This document shows positions 45,463-53,691 of a stretch of DNA of 64,000 bases, piece after piece. The stretch lies in NCBI RefSeq assembly GCF_900111405.1, contig NZ_FOHJ01000001.1, positions 466,806 through 530,805 of the forward strand, read 5' to 3'. Numbering within the stretch: the first letter of the stretch is position 1; the number at the start of each line of letters is the position of its first letter. Under the pieces are notes generated by a model. That model was not told where the DNA came from. It was given only the letters and a program-made list of their open reading frames with translations, and ran no database searches. A program made the position numbers and the translations under genes. The DNA comes from Salinibacillus kushneri. GTDB lineage: Bacteria; Bacillota; Bacilli; Bacillales; Alkalibacillaceae.

Positions 45463-46254
45463 TTAGTAAAGCTCACTTCGACGGTCGCTAAAAATAGGAA
45501 TGGTTGTTCGTACTTTATCTACTTGGTCTATGTCAATTTCGCTGTATAAAATGGTTTCTTCTTCACCGGCTTCGGCCAAAATCTCTCCCCATGGGCCGAC
45601 TACGATGGAATGACCGCCAAAGGTATTATTGGGGTCAGCTCCGACACGATTACAGGCGACCACATAGCATTGATTTTCAATTGCGCGACTAATTAACAAA
45701 GCACGCCAATGATCGATACGTGGTTTAGGCCACTCTGCAACGACGTATAACACTTTCATTTCCCCCAGCGCATGCATACGCACCCACTCAGGAAAGCGAA
45801 TATCGTAACAAATTAATCCTGCAGATGGTACACCTGCTAGTGAAAACCAGCCATTCTCGTTACCTTCTACTAAATACTTTTCTTCGTCCATTAGTCGGAA
45901 CAAGTGAGCCTTGCTGTATGCTTTCACCTTTTCTCCAGCTGCATTGACGACCAGCATTGTGTTTTTCACTTCCAATGGTTGCTTCTCGGACTGATTGGCA
46001 ATCGATCCACCCACCACATGAACGTTATACGCTTTTGCTAAATCAGCTAACAAGTCCAAACTGTCTCTTCCTTCTGTATCCGCAATGGTATCGAGGCGCT
46101 GCAGATCATAGCCAGTCGTCCACAGTTCGGGTAACACCACAACATCCGCTTCATTTGTCGCCGCTTGCCCAACCTTTGTTTTCACTTTTTCACCGTTTAC
46201 CTGTGGATTTCCATAAGCAATATCCATTTGAATTAACGCAACATTTAATGTCAT
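45463..46254 (-). CDS. mtnU: Carbon-nitrogen hydrolase, omega-amidase MtnU-like
   Basis: This 263-residue nitrilase-superfamily enzyme has the catalytic Glu in VVLPELWTTGYDL, the Lys in YSKAHLF and the Cys in GLICYDIRFPEWVR. Omega-amidases of this type hydrolyse 2-oxoglutaramate, the co-product of glutamine transamination by MtnE, and so pull methionine formation forward. GGAGGATAAAATC precedes the ATG. It follows the HcxA-like gene after 19 bp under a shared SAM riboswitch, and mtnE is divergent next door. Length and motifs are complete. Confidence 0.88.
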   Translation of the reverse strand: MTLNVALIQMDIAYGNPQVNGEKVKTKVGQAATNEADVVVLPELWTTGYDLQRLDTIADTEGRDSLDLLADLAKAYNVHVVGGSIANQSEKQPLEVKNTMLVVNAAGEKVKAYSKAHLFRLMDEEKYLVEGNENGWFSLAGVPSAGLICYDIRFPEWVRMHALGEMKVLYVVAEWPKPRIDHWRALLISRAIENQCYVVACNRVGADPNNTFGGHSIVVGPWGEILAEAGEEETILYSEIDIDQVDKVRTTIPIFSDRRSELY

Positions 46255-46273
46255 GATTTTATCCTCCTATCTC

Positions 46274-47371
46274 CTATGAAACAGGTCTTATATTGTTTTT
46301 TACATACTTTTCTAATCGCTGGATACTTTGTAGGACATCATGCTCTGTTGTCGGTACATTCATAAGATGGATAGACTCCTCAGGAATGGTAGCTTTTGCA
46401 GATATCGCTCTCATTGCTTCTTCCACATTTTCGTGAACACCTAGTTCCTCAAGTGTCGTTGGTAGCTGTAACTTCTTATAGAACGGAAAGAGTTTTGCCA
46501 CTTCATCCAACTTGTTTTCTAGTGCTAATTGAACAAGAATACCATAAGCGACTTTATCCCCATGGAGAATTTTATGAGTTTCCGGAATGGTTGTTAGCCC
46601 GTTGTGAATGGCATGTGCTCCAGCAATTCTACCGTACGCATCGCCGTAACCACCAACCATTCCTCCTGCCATAACGATGGTTTCTGCCACTTTAATTAAA
46701 GCTGGTGTGACTTGATGATTTCGCACACTTTCCATGGCTTCTGATCCTTTATCCAGCAACACATCCCTACAGAGCTTAGCCGCATGAAGTGCAATATCCA
46801 ATGCTAACGGCTTTTGCTCCATTTTCGCCGTTAATGCATCTGCTTCATACCACTTCGCAATCGTATCCCCAATGCCAGCTCGCAAATATTTAAATGGAGA
46901 GGCAGCAATAATGCGCGGTTCCAGGAGTACCATGTGAGCTGCTTTGGAAAAAATAATATAATGTAAAAAGTTTCCATACTCGTCATAAAATACACTTAGC
47001 GGGGTCCAGGGAGAGCAATTGGATGCCAGCGTCGGAATCAATACGACGGGAAGATCTAATTTATCTCCTGTTGCTTTGGCTAAATCCAACACCTTTCCCC
47101 CTCCAACACCAATCACCACATCAGCTTGGCTTTTCCTTAATTCTGTTGCAACTCTTTCCACTTCTTCATGAGTACAATCTCCCTTATAGGGAACACGAAC
47201 AACGGTGTTATCCAATGATATATAATCTTTAGCAGCATACCAGGATTTCTCCCCATGGATAATGGCTGGCTTCTCTAATTTATGCTCGGCTAATTTCATC
47301 GTTAACTGTTCTAATATTCCTTCCTCACATTGATAAAAATTCGGTGCTCCCCGTACATGTAATGGATTCAT
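46274..47371 (-). CDS. Iron-containing alcohol dehydrogenase, HcxA/YbdH-like hydroxycarboxylate dehydrogenase
   Basis: This 365-residue glycerol-dehydrogenase-fold protein has DVVIGVGGGKVLDLAKATGD binding NAD(P), PVVLIPTLASNCSPWTPLS near residue 130, and metal ligands in GAGDT-like RAGIGDTIAKW, AHAIHNGLT and ILHGDKVAYG. In E. coli the related hydroxycarboxylate dehydrogenase A gene (ybdH) is adjacent to an MtnE-type methionine aminotransferase gene (ybdL), and the same pairing occurs here. It would interconvert a 2-hydroxyacid and a 2-oxoacid such as 2-keto-4-methylthiobutyrate. A SAM riboswitch precedes it. Confidence 0.82.
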   Translation of the reverse strand: MNPLHVRGAPNFYQCEEGILEQLTMKLAEHKLEKPAIIHGEKSWYAAKDYISLDNTVVRVPYKGDCTHEEVERVATELRKSQADVVIGVGGGKVLDLAKATGDKLDLPVVLIPTLASNCSPWTPLSVFYDEYGNFLHYIIFSKAAHMVLLEPRIIAASPFKYLRAGIGDTIAKWYEADALTAKMEQKPLALDIALHAAKLCRDVLLDKGSEAMESVRNHQVTPALIKVAETIVMAGGMVGGYGDAYGRIAGAHAIHNGLTTIPETHKILHGDKVAYGILVQLALENKLDEVAKLFPFYKKLQLPTTLEELGVHENVEEAMRAISAKATIPEESIHLMNVPTTEHDVLQSIQRLEKYVKNNIRPVS

Positions 47372-47420
47372 TACTCATTACTCCTTTTTCTTATCCTTTG
47401 GACTTTTAAGTTTACAGCAT

Positions 47421-47571
47421 AAAAAAAACTCTCCCAATTAGAGGAAGAGCGTATCCTTAGCACTTTTCCTCTTATCTCCCAACTAACGTTGAAGGATTTA
47501 GCACCGTGTACAATCATGTACCGGTTGCCGGGTTTCATCGGGCCAGTCCCTCCACCTTCTCTTTATAAGAG
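47421..47571 (-). ncRNA. SAM-I (S-box) riboswitch with terminator
   Basis: Read on the minus strand, the leader starts CTCTTATAAAGAG, continues AGGTGGAGGGACTGGCCC, GATGAAACCCGGCAACC and later GTGCTAAATCC, the S-box core in order, and closes with GGGAGATAAGAGG. A terminator follows (CTCTTCC with GGGAGAG, then eight U). It controls the HcxA-like and mtnU genes, which should be off when SAM is abundant. Confidence 0.95.
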
Positions 47572-47659
47572 TTTTTATGAAGATACGAAATTATGGATTA
47601 TTATCCCACTTGATACACATCCTGTCAATCTGATGACAAAATCTTTTGCCAATTTAAAC

Positions 47660-47688
47660 TTTACAAAAATTATTGGAATAGATATGAT
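47660..47688 (+). promoter_or_regulatory. mtnE: Sigma-A-type promoter of mtnE
   Basis: TTTACA (47660-47665) and TATGAT (47683-47688) are separated by 17 bases, a near-consensus promoter about 40 bp before the mtnE start. No S-box is seen on this strand. Confidence 0.65.
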
Positions 47689-47730
47689 TAGTAAATAATT
47701 CTATTCGTTACGTTCTGGGAGATGAGAAGA

Positions 47731-48894
47731 TTGAGAACCTTTCAGCAATCAGAGATGCTAAAAAGATTACCTACACAATTCTTTGAAGGACTTGTAAAAA
47801 AAGTAAAAGAAAAGCAACAGCAAGGGCACGATATCATTAATTTAGGCCAAGGAAATCCAGATTTACCGACACCACCTTCAATCATTAAAGCACTACAGCA
47901 AGCGGCGGAAGATCCGTTTACACACCAATATTCGCCTTTCCAAGGTTATGAGCTTTTAAAAGAAGCAGTTTCCACCTTCTATAAACGGGAATACGGAGTA
48001 GAAGTCGATGCGAAAAAAGAAGTTGCCATCCTTTTTGGTTCCAAAGCTGGACTGGCAGAAATTAGCCCTTGCTTATTAAACCCAGGAGATATTGCACTTC
48101 TGCCAGACCCTGGTTATCCTGATTATATGTCTGGCATTGCTCTAGCAAATGCTGAATCTGTATTTATGCCTTTACTAGAAAAAAACAACTTCTTACCTGA
48201 CTATACAGGTATTCCAGAAGATATAAAAGATCAAGCGAAATTAATGTTCTTAAACTATCCTAATAATCCGACGACAGCTACTGCATCACAGGAGTTCTTT
48301 GATGAAACGGTGGACGTGGCGAAAAAACATAACCTTTGTATCGTGCATGACTTCGCGTATGGGGCGCTCGGTTTTGATGGAAAAAAACCGCAAAGCTTTC
48401 TCCAATCAGAAGGGGCGAAAGATGTTGGGGTTGAAATGTATACGTTATCGAAGACCTATAATATGGCAGGATGGCGAGTAGCCTTTGCAGTTGGAAATCA
48501 ATCCGTGATTCAAAGCATTAATCTGTTGCAAGACCATATGTTCATGAGCTTATTTGGAGGCATCCAATATGCTGCAATTGAGGCCTTAACTGGGGATCAA
48601 CAGTCTGTACGTGAACTTGTGCAAACGTATCAAGAAAGAAGGGATCGGTTCATTAAAAAACTACAAGAGGTGGGCATCGAGGTAGAAGCGCCAAATGGAA
48701 CCTTTTTCGTGTGGATACGCGTTCCAGCAGGCTATACTTCCGAAGAATACGCTAATTTACTTCTTGAACAAGCACACGTTGTTGCTGCGCCAGGAGTTGG
48801 TTTTGGAAATTATGGCGAAGGATACATACGCCTCGGTTTACTAGCAGATGCAGAACGATTAGAAGAGGCAGCCATTAGGATTGGTAAGCTGTAA
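47731..48894 (+). CDS. mtnE: Methionine salvage aminotransferase MtnE
   Basis: The protein is a fold-type I PLP aminotransferase closely matching Bacillus MtnE: FQQSEMLKRLPTQFFEGLV at the start, INLGQGNPDLPTPP, PDPGYPDYMSG, LNYPNNPTTA, and the Schiff-base lysine in YTLSKTYNMAGWRVAFAVG. It transaminates 2-keto-4-methylthiobutyrate to methionine, using glutamine as amino donor. TTG 47731 is preferred, nine bases after TGGGAG. The ATG at 47722 directly touches that site. It is divergent from the riboswitch-controlled mtnU and HcxA-like genes. Confidence 0.92.
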   Translation: MRTFQQSEMLKRLPTQFFEGLVKKVKEKQQQGHDIINLGQGNPDLPTPPSIIKALQQAAEDPFTHQYSPFQGYELLKEAVSTFYKREYGVEVDAKKEVAILFGSKAGLAEISPCLLNPGDIALLPDPGYPDYMSGIALANAESVFMPLLEKNNFLPDYTGIPEDIKDQAKLMFLNYPNNPTTATASQEFFDETVDVAKKHNLCIVHDFAYGALGFDGKKPQSFLQSEGAKDVGVEMYTLSKTYNMAGWRVAFAVGNQSVIQSINLLQDHMFMSLFGGIQYAAIEALTGDQQSVRELVQTYQERRDRFIKKLQEVGIEVEAPNGTFFVWIRVPAGYTSEEYANLLLEQAHVVAAPGVGFGNYGEGYIRLGLLADAERLEEAAIRIGKL

Positions 48895-48943
48895 GATGCC
48901 TTTTAGCTATTATTTTAAGTATTACCAGGAAGATAATCTAAAC

Positions 48944-48979
48944 AAAACCATCGGATGTAACTATCACCCGATGGTTTTT
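48944..48979 (+). terminator. Terminator of mtnE
   Basis: AAAACCATCGG (48944-48954) pairs with CCGATGGTTTT (48968-48978) and ends in TTTTTG. Confidence 0.85.
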
Positions 48980-49136
48980 GTATTGTAAACGTTTAATGCT
49001 ATTATCTTGGAAGCTACTCCTGCACTTAGTATACCCTATTATTCTTACATCTCCTTTTATGGATCAGTAGTTAACCAATCCTCGGAAATAGTGTTTTACC
49101 GAAATAACCCTGTACATATCATAAAGGGTCATTGGT

Positions 49137-50267
49137 TCAACGTATATTTACGAAGCCCGGCAATTGACAGGTACGAATCGAGCTTTTGCCAGCGGTTGCG
49201 AGAGTGGTATCAATATCGGTTAACAGGTGGTTGAACAATTCCTCTACTCCGTCTTGGCCATTGTGGGCTAATCCGTATACATATGGACGTCCAATTAATA
49301 CGGCATCAGCACCTAAAGAAATGACCTTCACAACATCAGGTCCACGGCGAATCCCACTATCAAATAAGACCGGAATCTTGCCATTTACAGCTTCTACGAC
49401 TTTCGGGAGTGCATCTAGAGAAGCTACTGCACCATCCAATTGCCTTCCACCGTGATTCGAAACAATAACACCATCTACCATGTATTCTATAGCCCGTATT
49501 GAATCTTTCGGGTGGAGTACACCTTTTAAAATAATTGGTAGATTGGTATGTTTGCGCAAAAAGGCTAGATCATTCCACGTTAGTTTTGGGTGAAAGGTAA
49601 TTTTCACTAACTCATCGATTGCAGCATCCCAGTTTTCCTCTGGTGATTCATTTAAACGACTGCGGAAAATTGGGTCTTGGAAGTAATTTGCCAAACCATA
49701 TCCTTCTCGTACAGGGAAAAATTGATTCGTCAAATTAGCCTCCCGAAAACCTAATGCTGGGGTATCAATGGTGATTACAATTGCAGAGTAGCCCGCTTTC
49801 TCCGCTCGCTGCACGAAACTTACCGTTAGCTCTGAATCCTTACTCCAATATAGCTGAAACCATCTCGGTGTATCTCCAAGTGCATCCGCAATTTCTTCCA
49901 ATGTATACGTGGAAACGGTACTAGCTACATAGGGGACTTGATATCCTTTAGCTGCTCTTGCTACCGCTAATTCGCCTTCTGGATGGGCCGCTCCTAAATG
50001 ACCTACTGGAGCTAGTAGAAATGGCGTTTGAAAGGTTTGCCCAAGTACCGAAATGGATAAATCACATTTTGATACATCATGTAAAAACTCTGGAACAAGT
50101 TTATATTTTTTGAATGCCTCTTCATTTGCCCGTAACGTTTCCTCATTACCCGATCCACTTTGAATGTACGTAAACACTTCATGGGTGAGCTTCTTTTGGG
50201 CCTGCTTTTCTAAGTCCTTATAATGATAGGTTGGTGATAATTTGCTTTTTACAGCCTCATTTGACAT
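49137..50267 (-). CDS. FMN-dependent 2-hydroxyacid oxidase/dehydrogenase (lactate oxidase-like)
   Basis: This 376-residue TIM-barrel flavoenzyme has LLAPVGHLGAAHPEGELA, WFQLYWSKD, ITIDTPALGFREAN and the active-site His/Arg motif VSNHGGRQLDGA, then FDSGIRRGPDVVK and GADAVLIGRPY for FMN phosphate. It oxidises an L-2-hydroxyacid to the 2-oxoacid. The ATG at 50267 comes 6 bases after a GGGGGG site that overlaps the metP stop. It is the last gene of the SAM-riboswitch metQNP operon, which is unusual. Context suggests 2-hydroxy-4-methylthiobutyrate as substrate, although lactate or glycolate remain possible. Confidence 0.88.
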   Translation of the reverse strand: MSNEAVKSKLSPTYHYKDLEKQAQKKLTHEVFTYIQSGSGNEETLRANEEAFKKYKLVPEFLHDVSKCDLSISVLGQTFQTPFLLAPVGHLGAAHPEGELAVARAAKGYQVPYVASTVSTYTLEEIADALGDTPRWFQLYWSKDSELTVSFVQRAEKAGYSAIVITIDTPALGFREANLTNQFFPVREGYGLANYFQDPIFRSRLNESPEENWDAAIDELVKITFHPKLTWNDLAFLRKHTNLPIILKGVLHPKDSIRAIEYMVDGVIVSNHGGRQLDGAVASLDALPKVVEAVNGKIPVLFDSGIRRGPDVVKVISLGADAVLIGRPYVYGLAHNGQDGVEELFNHLLTDIDTTLATAGKSSIRTCQLPGFVNIR

Positions 50268-50276
50268 AGAACCCCC

Positions 50277-50948
50277 CTAATCTTTTTTGAGTTTTGCCGC
50301 AACGACGTTCCCTAGTGATTGAAGCCCCTGAACTAAAATAATCAATACGGCCACGGTGGTATACATAACAGAAGGTTCATAGCGCAAATGTCCAAATCGG
50401 TAGGCTAAATCCCCAAGTCCACCTGCACCGACTAAACCAGCCATTGCTGTTGCACCAATTAAGCCAATTGTCGCAATAGTTAACCCTAATATAATCGAAG
50501 GTCTTGCTTCTCGAACCATCACATTCCAAATAATATCTTTGGTCTTAATGCCCATTGCCTCATAAGCTTCCACGACACCACGATCCACCTCTAGTAAAGA
50601 CGTTTCCATTAAGCGGGCAATATATGGTGCCGTAAAGACAACGAGTGGAACAATAACTCCTTTTACCCCAATTGTGGTTCCGACCACAAATTTTGTAAAC
50701 GGAAGCATAAAGAAAAGTAAAATAATAAATGGAATAGACCGAATTACATTTATAATAATGTTAAGAAACCTATTTAAAAAGTGATTTTCCAGACTCTTGC
50801 CTGGTCGCGTTAACACGAGTAAAATCCCCAATGGTAGCCCAATCAAAATAGATATCACTAAAGAGATGGAAACCATTTGAAAGGTTTCGATGAGGGCAAC
50901 CCATAAATATGATCCCCACTCCTCAAGAAATGCGTTTACTTTGCTCAT
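50277..50948 (-). CDS. metP: Methionine ABC transporter permease
   Basis: This 223-residue permease has five membrane helices and the ABC EAA-type loop ESLLEVDRGVVEAYEAMGIKTKDI near residue 130. The sequence LVGAGGLGDLAYRFG is typical of MetI/MetP. Its start overlaps the end of metN by 26 bp, so translation is coupled. Together with MetN and MetQ it imports methionine and related compounds such as D-methionine or methionine sulfoxide. Confidence 0.93.
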   Translation of the reverse strand: MSKVNAFLEEWGSYLWVALIETFQMVSISLVISILIGLPLGILLVLTRPGKSLENHFLNRFLNIIINVIRSIPFIILLFFMLPFTKFVVGTTIGVKGVIVPLVVFTAPYIARLMETSLLEVDRGVVEAYEAMGIKTKDIIWNVMVREARPSIILGLTIATIGLIGATAMAGLVGAGGLGDLAYRFGHLRYEPSVMYTTVAVLIILVQGLQSLGNVVAAKLKKD

Positions 50949-51960
50949 ACGTCATCACCTCTTCTGTTTGAATACCTTTCTCTTGTAAGTAGTTAATGGC
51001 CTCTTTAATTTCATTATCTGCTCCCTTAAAATGGACAAGTAAACTACCAAACGGATCTTCTTTTAATTGCGTAATATTTCCTGATAAAATATTTGGGAAA
51101 ATATCAAATCGTTTGGTAATAATAGCTAAAGCTGGTTCTTCGCTTGAATCTCCTGTAAATTTCAACGAATAAATTTTGCCTGTTTCTTTTAATGATTCAA
51201 TCATTTCATCGGACAATTGATGGTTAAAAATACCATTCACAAATTTTTTCGTTGTCCCATGTTTTGGTGACGTAAAGACATCAATAGTTTTCCCTTTTTC
51301 TACCACCTCTCCATTTTCCATTACCGCAACACTATCACAAACCCGTTGAATAACATGCATTTCATGAGTAATCAACAGAATCGTAATGCCCAACTCTTTG
51401 TTGATTCTTAATAACAAATCAAGAATAGCGTCGGTTGTATCGGGGTCAAGTGCACTCGTTCCTTCATCACTTAATAAGACTTCTGGTTCATGGGAGAGCG
51501 CTCGTGCAATCGCCACTCTCTGCTTTTGTCCACCTGATAATTGTGCTGGATAAGTGTCCGCCTTATCACTTAACCCGACAATACTTAAAAAACGGTTTAC
51601 CCGCTCTTTAATATCTTTCTTTGGCACCCCTGTAAGCTTTAACGGAATCGCAACATTATCATAAACAGTTGCTGTTTTTAATAGATTAAATCCTTGAAAG
51701 ATCATTCCAATCTTCCGTCTTGCTTTTAACAATTCCCCAGCAGATAGGGAAGTTATATCTGTGCCATCAATACTTACCGTACCTGATGTCGGTTTCTCTA
51801 ATAGATTCACATTTCGAATCAATGTACTTTTACCAGCACCACTATAACCAATCACCCCAAAAATTCCCCCCTTTTTCACCTCAAGGGAGACATCTTTCAA
51901 GGCCTCCACAGACCCGTTTTTTGTTTTAAATGTTTTTGAAAGGTGGTCAATCTTTATCAT
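50923..51960 (-). CDS. metN: Methionine ABC transporter ATP-binding protein
   Basis: This 345-residue ATPase has Walker A GYSGAGKST near residue 38, the signature LSGGQKQRVAIARAL, and the MetN-typical Walker B LLSDEGTSALDP. A C-terminal NIL domain (about residues 265-345) carries the regulatory methionine site in this family. AGGAG precedes the ATG at 51960. It powers uptake with MetP and MetQ. Confidence 0.95.
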   Translation of the reverse strand: MIKIDHLSKTFKTKNGSVEALKDVSLEVKKGGIFGVIGYSGAGKSTLIRNVNLLEKPTSGTVSIDGTDITSLSAGELLKARRKIGMIFQGFNLLKTATVYDNVAIPLKLTGVPKKDIKERVNRFLSIVGLSDKADTYPAQLSGGQKQRVAIARALSHEPEVLLSDEGTSALDPDTTDAILDLLLRINKELGITILLITHEMHVIQRVCDSVAVMENGEVVEKGKTIDVFTSPKHGTTKKFVNGIFNHQLSDEMIESLKETGKIYSLKFTGDSSEEPALAIITKRFDIFPNILSGNITQLKEDPFGSLLVHFKGADNEIKEAINYLQEKGIQTEEVMTYEQSKRIS

Positions 51961-52106
51961 GTAAAATCTCCTTTCTTCTTACTTTTAAAAACTTGATATT
52001 CGCCTCTCGTGATACACCACCGTTTTTCCTTAGGTCTTAAAATCATCAATATTCTGTCATAACGTGTAAAAAGAAAAAGCCGCATTGAGCAGCTCCATAC
52101 CTTATG

Positions 52107-52916
52107 TTACCAAGAGGCTACAACTGAACCAGCAAATTCCTCTTCAATAAATTGCTTCACTTTATCAGAATGGTAAGCATTAATTAACGTGTCAATGACC
52201 GGATCATCTTGGTTTTCACTACGTACAGCGATAAGATTAACCCATGGGGAATCTTTTGGTTCGATAACAATCGCATCCTCTGTTGGAACATAACCTGCTT
52301 CCATTGCGTAATTGGTATTTATCGCAGCGGCTGCAAGTTCACTAAGCTGTTTTGGAATTTGCGCTGCTTCCAATTCAACAAATTCTAAACCTAGTTTATT
52401 TTCCTCGATATCTTTTACAGAAGCATTCGCACCAACTTCTTCTGGTAAGGTAATCAATCCAGCTTGCTCAAACAACATTAAAGCACGTGCACCATTTGTA
52501 GGGTCGTTTGGTAATCCGACTTTGTCGCCTTCCTTTAATTCACTAATTTCGGAAATCTTTTCGGAATAAATCCCCATAGGAAAGTTAACCGTCTTAGCAA
52601 CCTCAACAAGATCAAGGTCACGATCTTCTACCATTTGATCTAAAAATGGTTTATGTTGGTAGCTGTTTACGTCTAAGTCTCCTTCAGCTAAGGCAGTGTT
52701 TGGTGTAATATAGTCACTAATTACTTCAATTTGAATTTCTAAACCATCTTCTGCTGCCACTTCCTTTACAACTTCCATAATCTCTTCATGCGGACCAGCT
52801 GTTACCCCAACTTTCAATGTATCCTCGCTCAAAGTGCTTGTATCTTCACTTGCTCCACAACCTGAAATAATAACTACGAAAAGAACTGCTGAAAAAATGA
52901 CAAATACTTTTTTCAT
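52107..52916 (-). CDS. metQ: Methionine-binding lipoprotein
   Basis: This 269-residue substrate-binding protein has a lipoprotein signal (MKKVFVIFSAVLFVVIISGC, lipobox ISGC with Cys20). The NlpA-family start LKVGVTAGPHEEIMEVVKE, then NSYQHKPFLDQMVED and PNDPTNGARALMLFEQAG follow. These mark MetQ. It is anchored outside the membrane and delivers methionine or analogues to MetNP. It is the first gene behind the SAM riboswitch and has AGGGGAG before the ATG. A 146-bp gap separates it from metN. Confidence 0.94.
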   Translation of the reverse strand: MKKVFVIFSAVLFVVIISGCGASEDTSTLSEDTLKVGVTAGPHEEIMEVVKEVAAEDGLEIQIEVISDYITPNTALAEGDLDVNSYQHKPFLDQMVEDRDLDLVEVAKTVNFPMGIYSEKISEISELKEGDKVGLPNDPTNGARALMLFEQAGLITLPEEVGANASVKDIEENKLGLEFVELEAAQIPKQLSELAAAAINTNYAMEAGYVPTEDAIVIEPKDSPWVNLIAVRSENQDDPVIDTLINAYHSDKVKQFIEEEFAGSVVASW

Positions 52917-52958
52917 TTTCTTACTCCCCTTTTGTTTTTTTAGTTATGTAATATACAA

Positions 52959-53124
52959 AAAGCCTCTCCTATAAATGGAGAGGCTTATACACAAATATAT
53001 ACTCGACCTCTCTCATCTTTCAAAACAAGTAACTGTTTTGCAGGAAGTAGCACCTTTTCTTACAATGGTAAGAACGGTTGCCGGGCGTCATCGGACCTGT
53101 CCCTCAGCCTCTCTTGATAAGAGA
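52959..53124 (-). ncRNA. SAM-I (S-box) riboswitch with terminator
   Basis: On the minus strand the leader begins CTCTTATCAAGAG, then GGCTGAGGGACAGGTCC, GATGACGCCCGGCAACC and AAGGTGCTACTTCC, closing with GATGAGAGAGG. A terminator follows (AGCCTCTCC with GGAGAGGCT, then TTTTTG). It should switch off metQNP and the oxidase gene when SAM is plentiful. Confidence 0.95.
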
Positions 53125-53691
53125 TTTTCATTTTATTAAATTGTTAAACTAGTTATTTTTTTAGTATAATCTTCAGGATTTTAGCTACAGTTCCTAACTC
53201 CGTGACATAAGTTAATCCTCTATGTGGCATAGACAGCCACTTCAAGAAGCATTTATGCCAGTCTGGGTGAACTTGCGCTTTTCATCTTTATTTTTCAGAA
53301 AAAGATTAATGTAATTGTATAGGAGAGAAATTCAGGTGTCAACAGAAAATTAAAAATATTACGTTTCCGTTTTTCTAGAATCCAAGGAGATTTCACAATA
53401 TGACACCAAGGTAATACTTCTTATACAGTTTATTAGCTTTAGTCAGGCAACCCCATTGAGATATTAATCAAATAATTAAGCTATTCCACTGTTTTACAAT
53501 GAGAACGGGGGTGATAGCCTGTGATGGCATTAAGGCTGGCGCTTGGCATAGAAATCACGATCGTAGAGATTCGTTGTATAGCTCAGAAGTTTTACAACCC
53601 AATAAAAATTACAAATATTCGGTTGCCATGGTCAGAACTGAAATTGTCGAACTATCCATTGTCCCTCATATTGGGTGTGACCACAGGCACT
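53125..53691. other. Intergenic
   Basis: This is the promoter region of the metQNP leader on the minus strand, followed by about 400 bp with no gene that I accept. Two overlapping plus-strand open stretches at 53499-53766 have no ribosome binding site or homology and run into the 3' end of the acyltransferase. Confidence 0.5.

Noticed and set aside
47489..47698. Plus-strand open frame across the first SAM riboswitch
   Set aside because: It is the antisense of the conserved S-box core. The RNA structure explains the sequence, and there is no ribosome site.
48975..49000. cre-like GTAAACGTTTAAT after mtnE
   Set aside because: The right half lacks the required CA, and it lies behind a terminator with no promoter in sight.
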